Source: Streptomyces xiaopingdaonensis (GTDB lineage Bacteria; Actinomycetota; Actinomycetes; Streptomycetales; Streptomycetaceae). From it: DNA of 48,328 nucleotides. This document shows positions 17,049 to 24,594 of this stretch, in pieces; within the stretch, counting starts at the first letter, position 1; every line of letters begins with the position of its first letter. A program made the translations under genes and the position numbers. The stretch lies in NCBI RefSeq assembly GCF_000262345.1, contig NZ_AJTQ01000048.1, positions 1 through 48,328 on the forward strand, written 5' to 3'. Under the pieces are notes generated by a model, which worked only from the letters and a program-made list of their open reading frames with translations, was not told the DNA's origin and did not search any database.

Positions 17049-18338
17049 ATGACCACGACCGCCGAGCGCACGTACCGCCACAGCGGACTCGTCTGCACCG
17101 ACCACACGCTCGCCGTCCCCCTCGACCACGACCGCGCCGACGGGCCGCGGATCACCCTCTTCGCGCGCGAGGTCGTCGCGGCCGGGAACGAACACCGCGA
17201 CCTGCCCCGCCTGTTGTGGCTCCAGGGCGGGCCGGGCGGGCGCGCGGAGCGCCCCAACGCGTCCGGCGCCTGGCTGCGCCGGGCGCTCGAGGAGTACCGC
17301 GTCGTCCTCCTCGACCAGCGCGGCACCGGCCGCTCCACGCCCGCCGACCGCACCACCCTCGCCGGCCGCGACGACGCGGCCGACTACCTCGCCCACTTCC
17401 GCGCCGACGCCGTCGTGCGCGACGCCGAACTCCTGCGGCGCGCGCTCCAGGGCGACCGGCCCTGGACCGTCCTCGGACAGAGCTTCGGCGGCTTCTGCAC
17501 CCTCACCTACCTCAGCCAAGCCCCCGAGGGGCTCGAACTCGCCCTCATAACAGGCGGGTTGCCCACGCTCACCGGGCACGCCGACGACGTCTACCGCGCC
17601 GCCTACCGGCGAACCCTCGCCCACAACGAGCGCTACTTCGCCCGCTACCCGGACGACCAGAAGCTCGCCGACGCGGTCGCCGACCACCTCGCCGAGCACG
17701 AGGTCTCCATGCCGTCGGGCGAGCGGCTCTCCGTGCGCCGCTTCCAGACGCTCGGCATCACCTTCGGTACCGCCGCCAACTTCGACAGCCTCCACTACCT
17801 GCTGGAGACGGCCTTCGTCGACGGCCCGAACGGACCCTGCCTCTCCGACCCGTTCCTCCGCGGCCTCGACGCCACTCTCTCGTTCGCTCCGCGTCCGCTC
17901 TACGCCGTGCTCCACGAGCCGATCTACGCCCAGGGCGGCCGTGCCACGGCCTGGGCGGCGCACCGGGTCCGCGAGGAGTTCCCCGAGTTCGACGGCGGGA
18001 GCGGAGGCCCGCTCCGCTTCACCGGCGAGATGATCTACCCCTGGCAGTTCGAGGAGGACCCGGCCCTCGTGCCCCTGCGCGACGCCGCCGAGCAGCTCGC
18101 GCACCGCACCGACTGGCCGGCCCTCTACGACCCGGACCGGCTCGCGGCGAACGAGGTACCCGTCGTCGCCGCCGTCTACCACGACGACATGTTCGTCGAC
18201 CGCGAGCAGGCCCTCGAGACCGCGGAGCGGGTCCGCGGCCTGCGCCCCTGGATCACCAACTCCTATGCCCACGACGGCGTGCGCGCGGATTCGGCCGTCC
18301 TCGACCGGCTGCTGGCCATGGCACGCCGGGAGGTGTGA
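17049..18338 (+). CDS. Alpha/beta hydrolase, proline iminopeptidase-like (S33)
   Basis: This 429-residue enzyme of the prolyl aminopeptidase family is predicted to remove N-terminal proline from peptides. It shows the HGGPGG-like oxyanion segment [14 protein letters not shown], the DQRGTGRS motif, the nucleophile elbow GQSFGGF with Ser145, an acid near Asp379/Asp380 (VYHDDMFVD) and the catalytic His408 in [13 protein letters not shown] 17049 is used; 26 further upstream codons are open but look non-coding. It is the last gene of the IclR/OPT/M29 run and is followed by a strong hairpin at 18368-18402. Confidence 0.9.
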   Translation: MTTTAERTYRHSGLVCTDHTLAVPLDHDRADGPRITLFAREVVAAGNEHRDLPRLLWLQGGPGGRAERPNASGAWLRRALEEYRVVLLDQRGTGRSTPADRTTLAGRDDAADYLAHFRADAVVRDAELLRRALQGDRPWTVLGQSFGGFCTLTYLSQAPEGLELALITGGLPTLTGHADDVYRAAYRRTLAHNERYFARYPDDQKLADAVADHLAEHEVSMPSGERLSVRRFQTLGITFGTAANFDSLHYLLETAFVDGPNGPCLSDPFLRGLDATLSFAPRPLYAVLHEPIYAQGGRATAWAAHRVREEFPEFDGGSGGPLRFTGEMIYPWQFEEDPALVPLRDAAEQLAHRTDWPALYDPDRLAANEVPVVAAVYHDDMFVDREQALETAERVRGLRPWITNSYAHDGVRADSAVLDRLLAMARREV

Positions 18339-18367
18339 CGGGCGGCCGTCCGTGGGCAGCCGACGTC

Positions 18368-18402
18368 GGACGCCCTGCGCGTTCCTCAGGCGCAGGGCGT
18401 CC
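18368..18402 (+). terminator. Strong terminator at the end of the peptide-use cluster
   Basis: A 13-bp perfect stem (GGACGCCCTGCGC at 18368-18380 with 18390-18402) has a 9-nt loop, 30 bases after the stop of the hydrolase gene. Confidence 0.75.
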
Positions 18403-18482
18403 CGAGGGGGCTGCCGTACGGGCGGAGCCCCGCTGTCGTGCGGCCTGCCTCGGCGGTCACCGGCTCTGGCATCATGAGCAAT

Positions 18483-18497
18483 CGGAACTTCGTTCCG
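18483..18497 (+). promoter_or_regulatory. Candidate TetR operator upstream of the 18527 gene
   Basis: The perfect palindrome CGGAACTTCGTTCCG (6-bp arms, 3-bp centre) lies 30 bases before the TetR start codon, a usual position for autorepression. Confidence 0.55.
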
Positions 18498-18526
18498 TCG
18501 GCAGGCGGCAGAGGAGGAGCGTCGCG

Positions 18527-19105
18527 GTGAACGGCAGCGGTACGGGCGCGCGTCGCCGTCGTGCGGACGCCCTGCGAAACGAGGAGGCCCTCCTCGACGC
18601 GGCCGCCGCGGTCTTCGTCGCCTCGGGGGTGGACGCGCCCGTACGCGACATCGCCACCGAGGCGGGCGTCGGAGTGGGCACGATCTACCGCCACTTCCCG
18701 ACGCGCTCCGACCTCATCATCGCCGTCTACCGGCACCAGGTCGAGGCGTGCGCGGAGGCGGGCCCGGCACTGCTGGCGAAGAGCTCCACCCCGTACGCGG
18801 CGCTCGCTGAGTGGACCGACCTCTTCGTCGACTTCCTCGTCACCAAGCACGGCCTCGCCGCTGTCCTCCACTCGGACAACCCCGGGTTCGAGGCGCTGCA
18901 CGCCTACTTCCTCGACCGGCTCGTCCCCGTGTGCGCCCGACTCCTCGACGCCGCGGCCGCCGCCGGCGAGGTCCGAGCCGACCTGGAAGCCTACGAACTC
19001 CTGCGCGGCATCGGGAACCTGTGCGTCGGCGCGGAGGACGACTCCCGGTACGACGCGCGCCGCGTGGTCGGAGTCCTCGTCGAGGGGCTACGCCGATCGC
19101 GGTGA
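18527..19105 (+). CDS. TetR-family transcriptional regulator
   Basis: This 192-residue protein has the TetR DNA-binding domain (RNEEALLDAAAAVFVASGVDAPVRDIATEAGVGVGTIYRHFPTRSDLIIAVYRHQVEA). It is followed by a helical ligand domain with a SBP-type C-terminal half (DLFVDFLVTKHGLAAVL). GTG 18527 has a strong GAGGAGGAG upstream. The palindrome at 18483-18497 is probably its own operator. It is isolated by a terminator from the preceding hydrolase and converges on another TetR gene, so its target may simply be itself plus distant genes. Confidence 0.9.
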   Translation: MNGSGTGARRRRADALRNEEALLDAAAAVFVASGVDAPVRDIATEAGVGVGTIYRHFPTRSDLIIAVYRHQVEACAEAGPALLAKSSTPYAALAEWTDLFVDFLVTKHGLAAVLHSDNPGFEALHAYFLDRLVPVCARLLDAAAAAGEVRADLEAYELLRGIGNLCVGAEDDSRYDARRVVGVLVEGLRRSR

Positions 19106-19214
19106 TTCCGGGCGGCGTTGGTGCGGGTGCGGGGCCTCCGAACCCTGCGCCGGGAGCCGGCGGCCCGGCGCCGGCGGCCCGCCGGGAGAGGGGCCGACGG
19201 CTGCCCCGAGCCGT

Positions 19215-19820
19215 TCACCCGCCGCCTGAGGTGCCCTGCTCGGGAGCCGAACCCACCACCCTCGCGGCGAAGTCGGCCAGCCGGGCCCGCAACACCTCGC
19301 GCGGCATCCCCTGCCCCGCCAGGTGCTCGACGAGGTCGGCCCGGACGGCGGCGAGCAGCGCGTGGGCGGCGAAGTCGCCGTCGGGCACGCAGGGGAGCTG
19401 CGCCAGCGCGTTCCTGAGCAGGTCGTGCCAGTGCGCGTAATGCCCTGCCTGGTAGGGGCTGGTGCTCCCGGTCTCCTCCAAGGCCAGTGCCAGGTGGCGG
19501 TTGTCGAACTTGAAGCACAGCGCGGCGTCGAGGAGCGCGGGAACCCGCTGGAGCGGCGGGGTGTCGGGCCCCAGGGGCGGCGGCCCCGACTCGACGGCCT
19601 CCCGCGTCGGTTCGAGGCGCTCCGCGTACAGGGCCAGGAGCAGTCCGGTCCGATCGCCGAAGGCACGGAAGAGCGTGCCCTTGCCCACCCCGGCCGCTGC
19701 TGCGACATCGGCCATCGTCACCTCATCGGGGCTCTCGCAGCGCGCGAAGAGGGTGTCCGCGGCTGCGAGGACGGCCTCCCGGTTGCGGGCGGCGTCCTTG
19801 CGTGGCTTGCGTTCGGGCAC
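19215..19820 (-). CDS. TetR-family transcriptional regulator
   Basis: This 201-residue protein has an N-terminal helix-turn-helix (AARNREAVLAAADTLFARCESPDEVTMADVAAAAGVGKGTLFRAFGDRTGLLLALYAERL) and a TetR C-terminal domain. GTG 19820 is preferred because TGGAGG lies eight bases before it; an ATG five codons upstream (19835) would overlap that site and has no ribosome site of its own. It diverges from a coupled small ORF and an NAD(P)-binding gene, with two similar operators between them (19843-19857 and 19868-19884). A local repressor of that pair is the likely role. Confidence 0.9.
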   Translation of the reverse strand: MPERKPRKDAARNREAVLAAADTLFARCESPDEVTMADVAAAAGVGKGTLFRAFGDRTGLLLALYAERLEPTREAVESGPPPLGPDTPPLQRVPALLDAALCFKFDNRHLALALEETGSTSPYQAGHYAHWHDLLRNALAQLPCVPDGDFAAHALLAAVRADLVEHLAGQGMPREVLRARLADFAARVVGSAPEQGTSGGG

Positions 19821-19842
19821 GGCGTGGGCCTCCATTGCGAAG

Positions 19843-19884
19843 CGGACCCTGGGTCCGTATCATCGAAGCGGACTCAAGGTCCGC
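19843..19884. promoter_or_regulatory. Tandem TetR operators in the divergent gap
   Basis: CGGACCCTGGGTCCG (19843-19857) is a perfect 7-bp-arm palindrome. GCGGACTCAAGGTCCGC (19868-19884) has 6-bp arms. Both share the pattern GCGGAC-N5-GTCCG and are offset by 26 bp, between the divergent TetR gene and the small ORF at 19908. Confidence 0.65.
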
Positions 19885-19907
19885 ATTCTACGAGACGGAG
19901 GCCACCC

Positions 19908-20057
19908 ATGTCCGCACCCGCCTCCGCGGCTGACATCCACCGCCGCGGCCTGCGACTTCAGCTCGACCGGAACATTCCCGACCGCATCGGGAACGGGTCC
20001 TCGCCTCGCCACGGGGCCCCTCTCCTCGGCGCCGGCTTCCCCGTGGCCGGCCGGTGA
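19908..20057 (+). CDS. Small ORF (49 residues) translationally coupled to the NAD(P)-binding gene
   Basis: ATG 19908 has a good ribosome site (ACGGAGGCC). The frame runs 49 codons to TGA 20055-20057, which overlaps the GTG start of the next gene (GTGA). The product starts MSAPASAADIHRRGLRLQLD, is basic and has no recognised domain or membrane segment. It may be a leader peptide whose translation opens the next gene, or the remnant of a longer gene. I do not recognise it. Confidence 0.45.
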   Translation: MSAPASAADIHRRGLRLQLDRNIPDRIGNGSSPRHGAPLLGAGFPVAGR

Positions 20058-20890
20058 ACGCCGTCCTCGTCATCGGTGCCACGGGCACGACCGGCGGCCG
20101 TACCGCCGCTCGGTTGGCGGCCGCCGGGCACCGCGTGAAGGCCGCCAGTCGCCGGGGCACCGCGGTCCGGGCCGCCGAGTCGGTGGCCTTCGACTGGTAC
20201 GACCCGACCACTCACGCCGCAGCCCTCGAAGGAGCCGACCGCGTCTACCTCCTGCCACCACTGGGCGAGACCGACCCCGCGGCGGTCATGCTTCCGTTCC
20301 TCGACCGGGCGCGGGACGCGGGGGTGCGCAGAGCGGTGCTGCTCAGCTCGTCGGCGATCCCCGAGGGCGGACCTGCGGTGGGTGCCGTCCACCGCGCCCT
20401 TCCCGAACTCTTCCCGGAATGGGCGGTGTTGCGACCCTGCTGGTTCATGCAGAACTTCACGGGCGACCATGCGCACGCGCGGAGCATCCGCGAGAAGGGC
20501 GTCGTCCTGAGCGCGACCGGGGACGGCCGGGTGGGCTTCGTCGACGCCGAGGACATCGCGGCCGTCGCGGTCCGCGCCCTGACCGACACGGAGGCACCCG
20601 GCACCGATCTCGTCCTCACGGGTCCGGAGACGCTGAGTTACGACGACGTCGCCGCGCTCTTCGCGGAGGTCGCCGGACGGAGCGTCGTCCACCGCCGGGT
20701 CTCGTACGAGGAGTTGTCCGCGCGCCTCACCGAACAGGTACCGCCCGAGTTCGCCGCGCTGCTGGCCGGTCTGGACCGCGCCATAGCCGGCGGTGCCGAG
20801 GACCGCGTCACCGACACCGTGCTGCGCGTCACCGGTCGGCCGCCGCGTACCTTGCGGGCCCACCTGGAGGACGCGCTCCGAACCGCCTGA
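20054..20890 (+). CDS. NAD(P)-binding (NmrA-like) atypical short-chain dehydrogenase
   Basis: This 278-residue Rossmann-fold protein starts with the dinucleotide site VLVIGATGTTGGRTAARLAAAGHRVKAASRR. It continues with the NmrA-like pattern (VYLLPPLGETDP, RRAVLLSSSAIPEGG, WAVLRPCWFMQNFTGDH, FVDAEDIAAVAVRAL). Such proteins are redox sensors or NAD(P)H-dependent reductases; the classical YxxxK catalytic pair of short-chain dehydrogenases is not evident. The GTG start overlaps the stop of the 49-residue ORF. It is likely controlled by the divergent TetR protein through 19843-19884. Confidence 0.88.
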   Translation: MNAVLVIGATGTTGGRTAARLAAAGHRVKAASRRGTAVRAAESVAFDWYDPTTHAAALEGADRVYLLPPLGETDPAAVMLPFLDRARDAGVRRAVLLSSSAIPEGGPAVGAVHRALPELFPEWAVLRPCWFMQNFTGDHAHARSIREKGVVLSATGDGRVGFVDAEDIAAVAVRALTDTEAPGTDLVLTGPETLSYDDVAALFAEVAGRSVVHRRVSYEELSARLTEQVPPEFAALLAGLDRAIAGGAEDRVTDTVLRVTGRPPRTLRAHLEDALRTA

Positions 20891-20945
20891 CGGTGCACGG
20901 CCGTTGGCGCCCGCCGGGGCCGACTCCGCGTGCCTGCCGGCTCGT

Positions 20946-21356
20946 TCACCCGGGTGGGCGGGCGGGCGGCACCAACTGGCGCTGCGTCATCCGTCCGACG
21001 AGGCGGCCCTCGTCGTCGGAGGGTCCGGTCTCGACGACGACCGGCGTCGACCCGGTGTGCAGCGGTCGCGACACCGTCCGTACGGAGCCGGCGCGCACGG
21101 CGCGGAGGAAGTTCGTCTTCGACTCGACCGTCGAAGTCCCGGCGCCGGGCGGCGTGTTGAGGAAGGCGCAGACGGCGCCGGCCGCGTCCCCGAGCGACAT
21201 CAGCGCACCGCCGTGCAGCACGCCGCCGACGGTGCACAGGTCGGGGGCCCACTCCGGGGTCGCGGTGGTCTCCTCGGGCGTCGCCGTGTGGAGCTCTACG
21301 CCGAGGCGGACGGCGAAGGGCCGGGCGAGCAGGTCGGCAGGGGCCTGTTCCGGCAC
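20946..21356 (-). CDS. PaaI-family hotdog-fold thioesterase
   Basis: This 136-residue protein carries the PaaI/4HBT signature (TVGGVLHGGALMSLGDAAGAVCAFLN), where the HGG and the following Asp line the active site, and a second strand block (ESKTNFLRAVRAGSV). It would hydrolyse acyl- or aroyl-CoA thioesters. GTG 21356 is chosen because GGAG sits six bases before it; no other start fits the domain. It is followed in the same direction, 92 bp upstream in transcription, by the LLM oxidoreductase gene. Confidence 0.88.
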   Translation of the reverse strand: MPEQAPADLLARPFAVRLGVELHTATPEETTATPEWAPDLCTVGGVLHGGALMSLGDAAGAVCAFLNTPPGAGTSTVESKTNFLRAVRAGSVRTVSRPLHTGSTPVVVETGPSDDEGRLVGRMTQRQLVPPARPPG

Positions 21357-21448
21357 GGGGCGCTCCGTGGTCGTCGGCTGCGGTGGCCGCCATCCTGGCG
21401 GCGGCCGCTCCGTGGGGGGGGGACCCGTCGTGCCGGGCGCTCCACCGC

Positions 21449-22471
21449 TCAGCGCCAGCCGAGCCCCGGTGCGACATGCGTGAGGACGGCTTCCAGCACG
21501 TGCGCGTTGTACTCCACGCCGAGTTGGTTGGGCACCGTGAGGAGCAGGGTGTCGGCGGCCGCGACCGCCTCGTCCCCGGCGAGCTGTTCGACGAGCACGT
21601 CGGGCTCGGCGGCGTAGGAGCGCCCGAAGATGCTCCGTGTCTCGGCGTCGATGTGGCCGACGTGGTCCGCGGAGCCGCGCTCGCGCCCGAAGTAGGCGCG
21701 GTCGCGGTCGTCGACGAGAGGGAAGACGCTGCGGCTCACCGACACTCTGGGCCTCCGCTCGTGGCCCGCTGTCCGCCACGCCTCCCGGTAGGCGTCGATC
21801 TGCTTGCGCTGCTGGACGTGGAAGGGTTCGCCGCTCTCGTCGTCCTTCAGTGTCGAGCTCTGGAGGTTCATGCCGAGCTCGGCGGCCCAGGCCGCGGTTT
21901 TGTCGGAGCCGGCGCCCCACCAGATCCGGTCGCGCAACCCTTCGGAGTACGGCTCGACGCGCAGCAGTCCTGGCGGGTTGGAGAACATCGGGTTCGGAGC
22001 CGGTTCCGCGAAACCCTCGCCCCCGAGCACGTCGAGGAGCATCCCGGTGCGGGAGCGTGCCATGTCGGCGTCGGTCCCGCCCTCGGGAGGCCGGTAGCCG
22101 AAGTACCGCCAGCCGTCGACGACTTGCTCGGGTGCGCCACGGCTGATGCCGAGCTGGAGGCGGCCGCCGGAGATCAGGTCGGCGGCGCCCGCGTCCTCCG
22201 CCATGTACAGCGGATTCTCGTAGCGCATGTCGATGACGCCGGTGCCGATCTCGATCCGCTCGGTGCGGGCACCGATCGCGGCGAGCAGAGGGAACGGCGA
22301 CGAGTGCTGCCGGGCGAAGTGGTGGACGCGGAAGTAGGCGCCGTCGGCCCCGAGCTCCTCGGCGGCGACCGCGAGGTCGATCGCCTGGAGCAGGGAGTCA
22401 GCGGCCGAGCGCGTCCGGGAGTGGGGTGAGGGCGTCCAGTGTCCGAAGGACAGAAACCCGATCTTCTTCAT
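21449..22471 (-). CDS. LLM-class flavin-dependent oxidoreductase
   Basis: This 340-residue bacterial luciferase-like monooxygenase starts with the first strand MKKIGFLSFGHW. Next come AAEELGADGAYFRVHHFARQHSSPFPLLAAIGARTERIEIGTGVIDMRYENPLYMAEDAGAADLISGGRLQLGISRG and a C-terminal LLLTVPNQLGVEYNAHVLEAVL. It uses FMN or F420; the cofactor is not settled from sequence. It is a typical scavenging or detoxification enzyme without an obvious pathway here. It may be co-transcribed with the thioesterase downstream. Confidence 0.9.
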   Translation of the reverse strand: MKKIGFLSFGHWTPSPHSRTRSAADSLLQAIDLAVAAEELGADGAYFRVHHFARQHSSPFPLLAAIGARTERIEIGTGVIDMRYENPLYMAEDAGAADLISGGRLQLGISRGAPEQVVDGWRYFGYRPPEGGTDADMARSRTGMLLDVLGGEGFAEPAPNPMFSNPPGLLRVEPYSEGLRDRIWWGAGSDKTAAWAAELGMNLQSSTLKDDESGEPFHVQQRKQIDAYREAWRTAGHERRPRVSVSRSVFPLVDDRDRAYFGRERGSADHVGHIDAETRSIFGRSYAAEPDVLVEQLAGDEAVAAADTLLLTVPNQLGVEYNAHVLEAVLTHVAPGLGWR

Positions 22472-22906
22472 ACCGGGTTCAACGCTTCCCGGCCCGGTTC
22501 ATTCCGCGGAGAGCGGGTGCGCTGCGGATCGTGACGGAACGCGACCGCTGCGTGCTCGTGTGCGGGGCCGGGCGGTGGAGTCGGGTGATGCACCGGCAGG
22601 CAGCGCCGGTCCGGTCCGCTCGCGACCGGCCGTGCCGGCCTGTCCTTGCGGCGGTGGCGTGAACTAGGCGGCGTTGTAAGGGAGTTGCCGGCGACACGGC
22701 AGGGACCGCGCGTGCTTCCGGGCGAGTCGGGCGGCAGCGTCGGGGTTGCGGGGGATCGACGGCTCCGAGCGGTGCGGGGCCGCGGGATGCCGCACGGCGT
22801 GCCGGCTCCGGCGGTCCGCAGGCTCTCCCCGCCCCGTCGTCGCACGACAAGGTGCGTCGGACGCGGCAGCGCGCCAGGTCGAGCGCGGACGTTACTGTCC
22901 CATCGG
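22472..22906. other. Intergenic region, no supported gene
   Basis: About 435 bases between the LLM gene and the promoter of the membrane-protein gene. Frames here look like composition artefacts with no family resemblance, and I saw no convincing hairpin. Confidence 0.4.
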
Positions 22907-22952
22907 TTGAATATGTGGCTACGAGCAACTACTTTCCTACCAGGAAAGTAGT
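22907..22952 (+). promoter_or_regulatory. Promoter overlapped by a long operator-like palindrome
   Basis: TTGAAT (22907-22912) and TACTTT (22930-22935) are 17 bases apart. The -10 lies inside a perfect inverted repeat with 10-bp arms, ACTACTTTCC (22928-22937), spacer TACCA, GGAAAGTAGT (22943-22952). A protein on this site would block the promoter. The winged-helix protein encoded at 23495 is the obvious candidate. Confidence 0.7.
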
Positions 22953-22983
22953 GTGGATGAGCAACTTGTTGGCGGAGGTGGCC

Positions 22984-23508
22984 ATGTCTGATCGTTCGGA
23001 CCCGAGTGCCGAGGCGGCCCGTGCGCTGCGCGACGTCGACCGGCGTCGTAGCCAGGCCCGTGCGTCGATGCCGATCGAGTCCCGCTGGGTCTCCGTAGTC
23101 GCCGGTGTCGTGGTCTTCGTGTTGCTGGCGGCGCCCGACGTCTTCGGCGAGTGGGTGCGACCCTGGATCAACTTCGCGATGTTGGGCCTGCTCGCGGTGT
23201 ACGAGATAATGCGTCGGACCAGGCGCGGGTCTTCTGCGCTGGGCCGGCCCACCCTGGTGCGCAAAGTGGGACTCGCCTCCCCGGGGTCCGCGTACTTCGT
23301 CCGGCTGGGGTTGATCGCCGTCCTCGCAGTCGCCGCCGTCGTGGCGCTGGTGCAGGGATACCGGCTGTTTCCCTACGCCGGGGTCGTGCTGGGGGCGCTG
23401 CTCGGCGGCGCCTTGATCGTCTTCGGGCCGGCCTGGCACAGGTACCTGGCCGCGCTGACCATGCGTGGCCGGCGTGGCGAGGCCGGAGCCGTCGATGGAC
23501 CCCGCTGA
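22984..23508 (+). CDS. Four-helix membrane protein of unknown function
   Basis: This 174-residue protein has a charged N-terminus (SDPSAEAARALRDVDRRRSQARASM). Four hydrophobic segments follow: VSVVAGVVVFVLLAAPDVF, INFAMLGLLAVYEIM, LGLIAVLAVAAVVALVQGY and AGVVLGALLGGALIVFGPAW. ATG 22984 follows a perfect GGAGGTG; an in-frame ATG at 22957 is less well placed. It overlaps the next gene by 14 bases, and the pair resembles the common Streptomyces unit of a small membrane protein and a winged-helix regulator. No enzymatic motif is visible. Confidence 0.85.
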   Translation: MSDRSDPSAEAARALRDVDRRRSQARASMPIESRWVSVVAGVVVFVLLAAPDVFGEWVRPWINFAMLGLLAVYEIMRRTRRGSSALGRPTLVRKVGLASPGSAYFVRLGLIAVLAVAAVVALVQGYRLFPYAGVVLGALLGGALIVFGPAWHRYLAALTMRGRRGEAGAVDGPR

Positions 23509-23800
23509 CTTGGACCCCGTCCTGCTCGACCCGACACGGCTCTCGATCACTTCCCTGCTCGTCGGGGTGAAGTGGGCCGAGTTCGCGTGGGTGCGCGACT
23601 CGGTGGGGCTGTCGGCCTCCGCCCTCTCCAAGCAGGTCAGCACGTTGGAGGCCCGCGGTTACGTCGAGGTGGAGAAGGGGTACGTGGGCAAGCGTCCCCG
23701 CACCTGGCTCAACCTCAGCGGAGCCGGCCGGGCGGCCCTCAACAGCCACGTCACGGCGCTGCGGCGGATCGTCGAGGAATCCGAGGGAAGAAGCCCCTGA
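23495..23800 (+). CDS. Small winged-helix transcriptional regulator (MarR/ArsR-like)
   Basis: This 101-residue protein is essentially one winged helix: LLDPTRLSITSLLVGVKWAEFAWVRDSVGLSASALSKQVSTLEARGYVEVEKGYVGKRPRTWLNLSGAGRAALNSHVTAL. ATG 23495 lies inside the end of the membrane-protein gene and has GGAG upstream, so translation is coupled. It probably represses its own operon at the palindrome 22928-22952. Confidence 0.9.
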   Translation: MDPADLDPVLLDPTRLSITSLLVGVKWAEFAWVRDSVGLSASALSKQVSTLEARGYVEVEKGYVGKRPRTWLNLSGAGRAALNSHVTALRRIVEESEGRSP

Positions 23801-23934
23801 GCCGGGTCCCCGACGCCGCCCGCTCGTCGCGCCCCGATCCCGGTCGGGCGGGCCGCGCTCGTCGCCCTCCTGTACCGCGGGCGTCCGGAGCCCGTCCCCG
23901 GAGGCGCCGGATGTGAGGGGGTGCCGATGCGGGC

Positions 23935-24480
23935 GGAGTTCGGCTGCCGGTTTCGGTGCGTCGGACGAATGTGCCGAGCGTGTGCAAGTCCCGCGCTCGG
24001 ATCATCGTCGCGAACCCTGGGGATGCCTGCGGGGCGCTTCCGTACGTGTCGATGAACGCGGCAATGTCGCTCTCCGGGCGTCCGAAGCGTCTCCCCTGGA
24101 TCGTCGGGCGGGATCGACGAAGCGTGGGCCGCGGGCGACTTCGTCCCAGTCCCCCAGAAGGGGTGCGGCCGTCCCGCATGAGGTTGCCGGGGTAGGCGTC
24201 CCCGTGGAGGAGTACGTACTCCGAAGAGGCAGCGTGATGGGTTTCGTGCCTTTTCTGCACCCAGCGGGTGGCGTCGAGGAGCCAGACGCGGTCGTCGGCG
24301 AGTACCGAGCTGTCGGTGATCGCCTGGGTAAGGGAGGTGAGAGGGCTGAAGGCCGGTATGCCGCCAGGTAGCGGCGACTCAGAGGAGTCATTCGCTCCAA
24401 GGCAGCCGGCGCCGGGGTGGTGAACCGGCCTCGGGTACTGCGTAGTTGCGGGCGGCGACGTCGATGTCGTGCGCTTGGAG
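23935..24480 (-). pseudogene. Aminoglycoside-phosphotransferase-family protein, frameshifted fragment
   Basis: On the minus strand the frame that includes LTDSSVLADDRVWLLDATRWVQKRHE-like residues contains the kinase catalytic loop YVLLHGDAYPGNLMRDGRT (HGDxxxxN). The expected next block LLGDWDEVARGPRFVD is found only in another frame, near 24100-24155. The first frame then resumes with TIQGRRFGRPESDIAAFIDTYG. Two small indels therefore bracket the metal-binding Asp. The N-terminal lobe is missing or scrambled, with only traces such as TPAPAALERMTPL in a third frame. The limits given are approximate. The start of lhgO follows closely on the other strand. Confidence 0.7.
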
Positions 24481-24594
24481 GTCTGTACGGATCGAGGAGT
24501 GCTGCACGGCCTGCCGCACCAGCCGCAGTGGCGTTTCCGTCCGACGGGTGCACCGGGACCGGGGGCAGTACGAAGACCGGGAGGAGTGTGGGAA

